A stretch of DNA of 22,398 nucleotides from Amphimedon queenslandica (Eukaryota > Porifera > Demospongiae > Haplosclerida > Niphatidae): assembly GCF_000090795.2 (NCBI RefSeq), contig NW_003547139.1, positions 5,251 through 27,648 of the forward strand, in the 5' to 3' direction. The translations under genes were made by a program, and so were the position numbers. The notes beneath the pieces were generated by a model, which saw only the letters and a list, made by a program, of their open reading frames with translations, had not been told where the DNA came from and did not search any database. Positions 1 through 19,644 of the stretch are shown here, piece by piece; position 1 is the first letter of the stretch; each line of letters begins with the position of its first letter.

Positions 1-252
1 TCATTAGATTAAAGAGAAGTGAAATCAGAATTAAAGTGGAAACAAAATTATATTTATATCATTATAGCAAAATTGCTATTTGCATAACCTCTGTATTGTT
101 AACATGTAATAAAAATAATTTAATTCTGTACTCTCCTACTTGTAATGCCCTAGCCAGTCTTTCTACAAATTATAAGGAAGAGAAAAGATCATGATTGAGT
201 GCATGGAGTAGAATATTTACTTTTGATTCAGTAGGTACATGCATGTCCATTA
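1..252. other. AT-rich flank, no gene seen
   Basis: AT-rich DNA without a convincing reading frame, RNA gene or repeat on either strand. It could be intron or intergenic DNA belonging to a gene outside the window. Confidence 0.4.
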
Positions 253-300
253 ATGAGTCAGTATTTTATATTCCTGCTGGTCATATACACCCTATACACT

Positions 301-640
301 CTAAAACCAGTAGGTAGTTTTCCAAATTGCAAGACTAATATTGCTAATAAGGGGCATTGGACGCCTTTTCATATTCTGGTGAAACTGAATCCCAGAATGT
401 TTGATAAATTGTGTAAAGATAAAATAATTGACTTGAATGTTACTGACACTAATGGTAATGCACCACTACATGTTCTCTGTTATTCTCAATATGCAGCATT
501 TTTAGATTTTGCAAATGTTAATGACAATAGCTACAACTCATATGGATTAGCTAATTTTTTCATTTCTAATATAGCAGGAAATACAGCACTTCGTACAGCT
601 TGCATTTATAATTGTGCCTATTATGTTCACTATGCATGTT
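301..640 (+). CDS. Ankyrin-repeat-like exon or remnant
   Basis: An open frame runs from the ATG at 253 to a stop at 685-687. Its middle part has ankyrin-repeat signatures: a weak unit with HWTPFHILVK, a clear one with DTNGNAPLHVLC, and a third with NIAGNTALRTACIYN. That is about two and a half degenerate units of the 33-residue helix-turn-helix repeat. The first 20 codons from the ATG are hydrophobic and look like read-through of an intron; a possible acceptor (ccagtag) lies just before 301. The last part turns into low-quality hydrophobic sequence, so an intron or the end of homology probably lies near 620-640. No partner exon is visible nearby, so it may be one exon of a longer ankyrin gene or a pseudogene fragment. 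Ankyrin repeats mediate protein-protein contact; no specific role can be inferred. Confidence 0.45.
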
Positions 641-986
641 TATTATACTACATGTATACCATAATCCAGGGAATTCAGTATTTGTGAATGCATGTCATCA
701 AGTTTTATTGTACTTTTATAGAAAGACACTCTTTTCCTTCATTTCTAAAAACAGCAAGTCTTTTAAATCTGATGCTTCTGCCATTTTTACAAATCACTGT
801 CTCCTCAATTCTCCCCAGAAGGTTCAGCGTCTTTGTGCATATAGCAAGAATAATTTTAGAGGATTAAAGAAACAGATAAGAAATATTGCTATAAATTTTA
901 AGTTAAAAAAGTTTCAATTAATACTCACTAATTTTTTGGAGAAAGTACATTCATTTGAGACAACCAAATACTGTTACATACTGTAA

Positions 987-1785
987 AAATTAGGGTGCAT
1001 ATACATAGATCTAGTGGCATACAACGAGAGGCACCTAACACTGTCTGTGAAATTATTGACATATACTATAGAAGGTGCATGCATGCTCATAGTGACATTC
1101 AAAAGTACTAGAATTCATTAAATACTGAGATTTCTACGTAACAACTTTCCTTGGAATAGTAGAGAAACCTAGGATTAGAGGAGGCTAACAGCACGACATG
1201 TTGTGCTAGATTTCAGTTTAGCCTAAAATGATTGTATAGAAATATTTTATATCATAGCTATAGGACAACTACTGGTATGGTATTAGTATATTAACCACTT
1301 GATACAACAACACTTTTAATATATGCAACAATCACAACTATATGGAAACCAGGCTTAATGAAATTGACCCACTTACTATAGGTGCTATAGGAATGAAGGT
1401 CAAATGTTCAATAATAAAGGATGCTGACAAACAAACAGGCATTATCTCAATCTGAAAATACTTAATTAATCTCATTTCATGTCACAGCAAACTTATATTA
1501 GCTTCAAGTTGTTAATCCTGAGTGTGCATACATGTAACACGTTTAGATATCAAAGTGCCAATTTTAAAACTTTAATGGAAGCATAAAACAACATTGGCCA
1601 GAGACTGTTTGTGTTAATTTTTGATAATATTTTATATTTATAAATATTTTAACTGGATACTCTCACAGCCGTGCAGTTGTATGCATATTTCTTAATTTTG
1701 TTTCATTGATAAATTAATTAATAATAATAATTACAAAATACACATTAATTACAATAATAAACATTAATTAAAAGCAAATTGGTTA
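987..1785. other. AT-rich non-coding stretch
   Basis: No reading frame with recognisable homology on either strand. It contains short AT runs (1620-1650; 1700-1775 with ATTAATTA and AATAATAAT motifs) that lead up to the GC-rich block. An open frame at 612-986 on the plus strand just before this stretch looks fortuitous. Confidence 0.45.
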
Positions 1786-1789
1786 GTGA

Positions 1790-2316
1790 TGATGGTGGTG
1801 GTCATACGGGTGGTGCCGCTTGGGGTGGGAGCTGCAGCAGCATCTGTCCCCATCCCACCCGTAGCCGTAGTTGCCCCGACCTTTATAGCTTCCTCATCTT
1901 CCTTTTCCTGCTCTTCCTTTTCCTCCTCTTCCTCCACGGCCACCTCCTACCGTGGTAGTTGGTTCTTCTGTCATCGGAACTGCCGCGGGCCTCGTCTCTT
2001 TCTTTCTCATTTGCTTCTTCATTCTCCTTTCCTGCCTTCTTTTCTTCATTCTCCTTCCCTGCTTTCTTTTCTTCATTCTCCTTCCCTGCTTTCTTCTCTT
2101 CTCCGGCGGCCGCTAGTTCAAGCTTCTGGTCCGCCTTCTGCTGCTTGACTGCGGAGTGCTGTTCAATGAACTTTGGCATAATGTCGCTCTGCTTCTGGAC
2201 CGACAATGCTATTGTGAGGACCAGCTTCGTTAGGTGCGGAAGGTCCTTATGTCCTTTGTCTTCATCTCCTTCCTCTTCATGATGTTCCAGCCAGAGATCC
2301 CCCGCATTGCCGCATC
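1790..2316 (-). mobile_element. GC-rich inserted block with decayed ORF
   Basis: About 530 bp are strikingly GC- and CpG-rich inside AT-rich DNA. On the minus strand an open frame begins just upstream of 2206 and extends to 1883. It reads an acidic segment (WLEHHEEGDEDKGHKDL), then LTKLVLTIALSVQKQSDI, then three copies of a 9-residue unit KKAGKENEE, then a basic tail. A second minus frame downstream encodes an RG-rich stretch (VGGGRGGRGGKGRAGKGR), a TGA, then GSYKGRGNYGYGWDG, as if one original frame had been broken by an indel and a stop. Together this looks like a decayed ORF of a mobile element (perhaps gag-like), but I cannot name the family. No clear terminal repeats or target-site duplication were found. 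The right edge interrupts an SRCR exon. Confidence 0.45.
2018..2100. repeat. 27-bp tandem repeat, 3 copies
   Basis: Three near-identical 27-bp units (core ttcattctccttccctgc) lie in tandem. On the minus strand each encodes the 9-residue KKAGKENEE unit, so the repeat is a multiple of three and keeps frame, consistent with expansion while the frame was coding. Confidence 0.8.
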
Positions 2317-2363
2317 AACTAGTCGTATTGAACCATTTGAGCAGTTTGATCTTTCAATGTTAT
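2316..2363 (-). pseudogene. SRCR exon start cut off by GC-rich block
   Basis: After acceptor ttattctag, phase-1 sequence reads ERSNCSNGSIRLVD, the start of another SRCR domain (compare CTDGSVRLVGG upstream). Homology then stops and GC-rich foreign-looking sequence follows; no SRCR continuation is found further left in the window. Confidence 0.55.
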
Positions 2364-5236
2364 CTAGAATAAAACAACTTGGTAATTTATATGGCAACGC
2401 AATGAAAAATTAATGTAGAACTATTATAATATTTTACTTTGACATATAAGTCCAGCATCACTATGAGAGCGACAGTTATACAATATATACTGGGTTACTG
2501 TGAGAACAGTTCAACAAAGCATTCTCAGAGCCAGTACAGTTGATACTAGTAATACCAAATGATAGTTGTCCCTCAGTATAGCAACCATATGTTGGCATTG
2601 CACCATAAGGAGAGTATCCTAACTCTCTACAAGCTACTTGAGCATCCTTTAAATCCCAGTTTTGATCACAAAGTGATGTCCAATATGATTCTATGCATAT
2701 TTCAACACGACCAGCATATTCAGCACTAGAGCCACTCAATCTCAAGTTACCATCATCACAAGCATCTATGTGTTATACATGTACATGTATCTAACTGTGA
2801 CTAAAATGAAATATTTACCTAAACAAATTACACCAGCTCTGTTCAAATCTCCGCATGACGTAATTGCTGATAATGAATTATAGCTACAATCAAGTAGTGA
2901 GGCTGCACTATTAGAGCAATAGACACTGCTCATAATGTGAGTCCCTGAAGATCTATGCCCAAAATAACTTTTAGAAAATACTCTGGCTCCTGTGTTAAAA
3001 AAGTAATGAAATGAACATAGTATGCCTTTATATCTTATTGGCCTCGCCCAGCTTTGCGTAGGCGAGGACTAGGTACTCAGTTTGTCTGTCTGTCATTCAT
3101 TCATTCTGTGTGCTAGATTTTGTCTTTGAGAATGTATATCTTTATAATCGCGAGCTCTAAATCTGTGAGAGCTTCTCTTCTGTTAGGAAAAGTCTTGCTT
3201 TACTGCCTTGAGATGTTTAGAGAGCAGCTCTAGCTAGTAGAAGCTTCTTATCTCACAAGAAAATGCCCAGCAATAGCCGTAGTACTCTGGAGGTAAATGA
3301 GATTCTTTTCCAGTAGATCAAGACTAGTTATTGTTTTAATATTTGTGGGACTCTTTAAATCTTTCTTGTTGGTGAGTTGTAGCTTCTTGAATTTCAACCC
3401 GAGTGAACTGTAGGTAGTCTAAAGGTCCTAAACTCTCTCAAATCACTCAGTTTACATCTAGGCAACAGTATTTGTGCCATTATAATGTCATATAGCGCTT
3501 ATAACAAGAGAAAAATCTGAAACTTCTTTCTTGTTTCCATCTAATAATTAATTAATTGTTGATGATGTAATGCCACACCTCCAATTTGGGAGTAGCTGGA
3601 TTAGCTTGCATGCTGCTACTTCTGCAGGTAGTCTGGTAGATCTATGCAAGCTAGCTGCTATCCCTCAGGAGTACACTTTTTTATGTATATATGCAATTTG
3701 CATGCTAAAGTTCTTTTAATTTTGATAATCAAACAGCTATAGGGGCGAGGCCATGCACCGTAGGTGTCTCGTTATTTTAATAATTTTCACTAAGATAAAT
3801 TAATTTAATATTCATCATAAAATGGTTGAGCAAGCATGGTCAAACCTTACATGTATAGCACATAACTAGCTAGTGCATGCTATTACAAGTATAGACACTG
3901 GTCATTATTTTTACAAAGGGAGCATGTCCTTGATTTTAAGCTACAGAAGCAACTTCAGTTTTTATCATGATACAAAAAATCAAAGGATACGTGGCTATGC
4001 CCTTACAAAAACTTAACTGATAAACATAGTAAATGCCAGTGAAATCTCAAATACTATAGAGTGCTGTACATTTAAAACAATACCATATAGTGCAAATTTT
4101 TTCAAGGGCTTTAAATTTTGCAAATTTTGTAATTTTTTGAAGATTTTCAAAAACTATTTCTGCGAAAATTAAATAATTAGGGCATAAAATGGCAGATGAT
4201 ATAAATTCACAATAATTAAATCTGCAAAATAGACTTTTAAGCAAATTCGAGAAATTTACAGCCCTCAAAAATTTTAAGCTATATGGTAATTGTTATTTTA
4301 ATCATTGCACAAGATACTATTTTGATATACATGTACATCAACCACACTCAGAGTAAATGTACAAATAAAAAGTAAGATAATGAGTTGTGATGCTAGTACT
4401 TATTTTCTTACCTGATGATTGATATCCTAGCTGCTTACAAGCAATATTAGCATCAATAGTATTCCAACCACTATGACACACTGATCCCCAAAATTTATTA
4501 AGACATATTTCAACATTTCCTTCAAGTTCATTGATTCCACCAACCAAGCGAACACTTCCATCAGTGCATGTAGCATCAACACTCTCATTATTTCCTATAA
4601 GAATAATCAATTATAACTAGATCTAAGCCCTGAAAAGTATAAGCAAATGGACTGCAGACTAAGTTTGACATATGAGAGGAGCTTTTACACAATTTCCCTT
4701 TTTAGGTGCAGTATAGGAACAGTTTTGTACAATCCTTTCATAACCAGTACAATTCAAGTCACTAATATAATAAGTGCGAGTGTATCTATTATAAGAATTT
4801 CTTGGTGGAATGATAGCTCCTACATAATATAACCTTTAACATTATTATATACTATACATGTATCTCTAACCATAAGGTATGTATCCTAATTGAGTACACA
4901 CTGTAGCAGCATCAGAGAAATCAAAGTCATCATAACAGACTGAGCTCCATTCTCCATCAATACAAACTTCAACAGCTCCAATATTTTCATAAGATGAACC
5001 ATATAAACGTACCTCCCAGTCATCAAATTTAGCTAGTGTAAAGTGAATGTTAGTATTTTCACTTTTTCTGAAAAGTTTACCTTGACAAGTAACAGTAGCA
5101 TATCTATAAGGTCCATTAGAACACTGAATGGTAGATTTATAGCAATTCCATAGTGTGTCCCTGTTACCATAACAATTAAACTCAAAAGGAAGGAGAGGTA
5201 CTGGTGGGTAAGTCTCAACTATACTTCCAACTGCAT
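2316..5236 (-). CDS. Tandem SRCR-domain receptor-like gene, partial and probably decaying
   Basis: This gene encodes scavenger receptor cysteine-rich (SRCR) domains, extracellular ligand-binding modules of about 100 residues often found in tandem in sponge and other animal surface or secreted proteins. Exons in coding order: 5236-5081, 5032-4871, 4819-4664, 4594-4412, 2989-2819, 2765-2438, and a start at 2363. Each domain is split over two exons (first half with the GxVEIC and W..VC motifs, second half with the C-terminal ICQ-like end), and all introns are phase 1. The first exon seen is already a C-terminal half domain, and its acceptor implies an upstream exon that I could not find. Three lesions are visible: a lost donor with in-frame TAG near 4660, a 1-nt frameshift near 2480, and interruption of the last exon by a GC-rich block near 2316. 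No signal peptide or membrane segment lies in the part seen. Family assignment is firm; whether it is still expressed is open. Confidence 0.75.
2438..2765 (-). CDS. SRCR exon, whole domain, frameshifted
   Basis: One exon carries nearly a full SRCR domain: ACDDGNLRLSG, GRVEICIESYWTSLC, AQVACRELGYSPYG, INCTGSENALLNCSHS. After PVYIV a TAA at about 2478-2476 ends the frame, while one base over the domain continues as YNCRSHSDAGLICQ up to a GT donor at 2437. Exon length is 328, one base away from keeping phase 1, matching a single-nucleotide insertion (or a 2-nt deletion) in the TATATATTGTATAAC tract. Confidence 0.75.
2819..2989 (-). CDS. SRCR exon, C-terminal half domain
   Basis: Acceptor ttaacacag before 2989, donor GTAAAT after 2819; length 171, phase 1 to 1. 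It encodes GARVFSKSYFG, SVYCSNSAASLLDCSY, and CGDLNRAGVICLG, completing the domain begun at 4594-4412. Confidence 0.8.
3040..3776. repeat. Repeat with opposed GGCCTCGCCC ends
   Basis: Within the SRCR intron, GGCCTCGCCC at 3040-3049 is matched in inverted orientation by GGGCGAGGCC at 3743-3752, followed by CACCGTAGGTGTCTCGT. Inside the left end CCTCGCC and GGCGAGG also pair as a small hairpin around a short spacer. Between lie about 700 bp without coding potential, including TCTGTC and TCATTCAT runs. It looks like a non-autonomous dispersed element; a shorter copy of its right end recurs near 19260-19303. Confidence 0.55.
4081..4288. mobile_element. MITE-like element A, TIR TACCATATAG
   Basis: A 208-bp AT-rich segment has terminal inverted repeats of about 38 bp, outermost 10 bp (TACCATATAG / CTATATGGTA) perfect, then a GGGCT/AGCCC step conserved in both arms. 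There is no transposase frame. It lies in the SRCR intron between 4412 and 2989. Flanks do not show a convincing target duplication beyond a possible TA. Confidence 0.75.
4412..4594 (-). CDS. SRCR exon, N-terminal half domain
   Basis: Acceptor ttcttatag before 4594, donor GTAAGA after 4412; length 183, phase 1 to 1. It encodes CTDGSVRLVGG, GNVEICLNKFWGSVCHSGW, and ANIACKQLGYQSSG, the strongest first-half SRCR match in the window. Its partner half lies 1.4 kb away at 2989-2819 because two repeat elements occupy the intron. Confidence 0.85.
4664..4819 (-). CDS. SRCR exon, C-terminal half, donor lost
   Basis: This exon continues the previous SRCR domain (GAIIPPRNSYNRYTR, then DLNCTGYERIVQNCSY, ending APLICQ). 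If it ended where its siblings end, length would be 156 and phase 1 would be kept. The next bases are CTTAGT instead of a GT donor; a single G-to-C change at +1 of GTTAGT would explain this. Reading on gives an in-frame TAG at 4661-4659. Confidence 0.75.
4871..5032 (-). CDS. SRCR exon, N-terminal half domain
   Basis: Acceptor cacactag-like before 5032, donor GTTAGA after 4871; length 162, phase 1 to 1. It encodes WEVRLYGSSYENIGAVEVC, then GEWSSVCYDDFDFSDAATVC and QLGY, a classical first-half SRCR motif set. Confidence 0.8.
5081..5236 (-). CDS. SRCR exon, C-terminal half domain
   Basis: Acceptor tttttatag before 5236 and donor GTAAAC after 5081; length 156, phase 1 in and out. It encodes Cys-rich sequence (FNCYGNRDTLWNCYKS, ending ATVTCQ) typical of the second half of an SRCR domain. 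The matching first-half exon upstream is absent from 5240-6209. Confidence 0.65.
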
Positions 5237-5394
5237 CTATAAAAACAATGAATAATTGAAATAAACAGAAACATTATCATGAACAAAAATAGCTGCACAA
5301 ATATTTCACACAGCATTCTAATTTCTAGTGCAATTTTAGTTACTACTTGAAGTTTCTAAAAATAGTTGCTAAAGGTAACTATACCTAATAATTT
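5237..5394. other. Short non-coding gap
   Basis: AT-rich sequence upstream of the first SRCR exon found; no exon recognised. Confidence 0.4.
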
Positions 5395-5660
5395 GCAATA
5401 GAGACTATGACGGTAAGATCAAAGTGGTGAACCAATCAATTTTGGTTCTCCAATTGCAGATGGCTTTGTTGGAGCAGCAAGTCTTCTAACAGTGTCTAAG
5501 AAACGGCCTGGACAATTAACTGGTATATGAGGATACTTATAGAAATGAACTTTTGAATGAGGATATCAGCAACTGATTGCTCTTCATAATTACTTGCAAC
5601 CTCAGCATCACACAGTAAGTCAATTAACTCCCCATAAGTAGGATCAGTGTGATCTTCCAT
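5395..5660 (-). pseudogene. Unrecognised small ORF with one frameshift
   Basis: From an ATG at 5660, preceded by a good acceptor (attttttcag), a frame reads MEDHTDPTYGELIDLLCDAE and on to ADILIQK, then runs to a TAG near 5490. Switching frame by one base at about 5545 gives HFYKYPHIPVNCPGRFLDTV and then RRLAAPTKPSAIGEPKLIG up to a TGA near 5400. Both halves look coding and join naturally, so one indel is likely. I do not recognise the family. It may be a fragment of a repeated sponge gene or of a mobile element, or a separate small exon of the SRCR locus. Confidence 0.4.
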
Positions 5661-6209
5661 TTGTCACCCTGAAAAAATAGTTATATATACTGTGATATTT
5701 ACATTCATATTAAATAGCATAAAGAGCAGCCCCACCCTTGTGACAAGGCTAACAAGCAGGTATTATAACTGCTCACCAGCCAGATGGTTAACAAAAACAG
5801 ATTTCATTCAAAGTTAATACAGATATTGGGCAGGCCTAGTAGTTATTTTGCATCTACTTAGGAGTTACAAATATACTCATGATGATACTTAAGCAAAATT
5901 TATCACTTGTCTCTTTCTCTTATACAATATTTTTGACTAAATTTCTACATAAATCATAGCTACTTGCTCAGCTACTCTGAGTAGGCAATATAAATATAGT
6001 ACCTTAATAAAACTTTTGTAGAAAAATTCTTGATTCTTGCTTCAGAACAGTAAAGACGCTGTAATTACTCTTTAGCACACATGCAGCGTCAATTAAAATA
6101 TTACGCCACGCCCATTAAAAATTATAATTATAAGAGAAAGAGAAGGTACTTGAAAGAATAAAGAATACAGCTTAGTTAATACTCCTTAGTACTCTTCATA
6201 TCACTACCA
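5661..6209. other. Intergenic region upstream of DNMT1
   Basis: About 550 bp separate the minus-strand frame starting at 5660 from the DNMT1 start codon at 6210. It is AT-rich. Its one GC-rich spot, ACGCCACGCCCA at about 6101-6112, resembles a GC/CACCC box roughly 100 bp upstream of the ATG and is a plausible promoter element. No TATA box is obvious. Confidence 0.35.
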
Positions 6210-18685
<12,476 letters not shown>

Positions 18686-19644
18686 CACTAGGAACTATCT
18701 ATGCATCACTGCTTTTAACTAAAAGGAAATTAATGTTATAGAATTATCACTAATTTATCTAAAACCTTAATCATGATTAACAGTATAATTTTGTCAAGTA
18801 TAATAAGTCAGTTTGACTTGTCTACTACAACTGAATTTTAAAATTAAGATAAACCTTTTAAAAAAAGAGCACACACTTATATAATACATCAACAAAATAC
18901 TTCTGCAACCATGCAAGCTGCAGCTAGGAAGCTAGCTGTCATGATAATTCCTTGGCCTCATGAGCACAATCCATTGGCCTCAGTTTCTAATTTTTTGTAC
19001 AGTATGTTTTTGATAGATAGTGGCCACAACAAAAGCTGTGGTTTTCAAATCCATGATGCTGTTTTTAGAAGTGAGAGTGCAATAAGTATAAATAGTGAAT
19101 AAATAAGTGATAAATTTTGAAATACTAGTAGGAATTGATGAACCAATTTTAGCACAGACTCCAGAGTTCCATCATACTTTCACACTGACCCAGTCTGTCA
19201 CTTCTGATCTATATCATTGAAATATATTGGCTTAGGTTAGCTAAGCCTAGCACCTCCCAAACAGCTTTTGGGGCGAGGCCACACACCTTTGGTGTCTCGT
19301 ATTATGGCATTAACACAAACAGCCTATAATCACAAACAGCCTATTACATCTAAAATAACATTGAATGTTCAAGCAAGCGGAATTATCATCATAATCAAAT
19401 GGAGAATCTTGAATCTAGGTGCTATGTCTAAGTATATAGAGCATTAAACAATTAATATTTAGACACTGTCTGAATATTGTTTAATTTGATCATTTTTATG
19501 ACTGGTCAGATATGAGTACTATGCAGTTGAATGTTTTTGGATAAAGATCATAGATAGTTTACTAAACATTAACATGTTGATAAATAACCACACCCTCCAA
19601 TCCTAGAGCATTGACTACTATAGACTAGAGAAGTGGAGCAAAAT
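18686..19644. other. Intergenic region between DNMT1 and the receptor gene
   Basis: No convincing exon. It holds the DNMT1 3' UTR (no clear AATAAA downstream of the stop; AAATAAAG lies inside the last exon), a small repeat end at 19256-19303, and the upstream region of the receptor gene. An open frame at 18911-19102 has no recognisable features. Confidence 0.5.
19256..19303 (+). repeat. Copy of GGGCGAGGCC repeat end
   Basis: AAACAGCTTTTGGGGCGAGG, CCACACACC, then TTGGTGTCTCGT matches 3730-3772 closely (AAACAGCTATAGGGGCGAGG, then CACCGTAGGTGTCTCGT). Only the right end is present here. Confidence 0.75.

Noticed and set aside
612-986. 124-codon plus-strand frame
   Set aside because: No domain or compositional sign of coding; it overlaps the end of the ankyrin-like frame in another phase.
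1786-2282. Plus-strand open frames rich in Ser, Phe and Pro across the GC-rich block
   Set aside because: Low-complexity mirror of the minus-strand KE-rich frame; no conserved motif and no splice context.
18911-19102. 63-codon plus-strand frame between DNMT1 and the receptor
   Set aside because: No recognisable motif, partner exon or splice pattern; probably fortuitous in AT-rich DNA.
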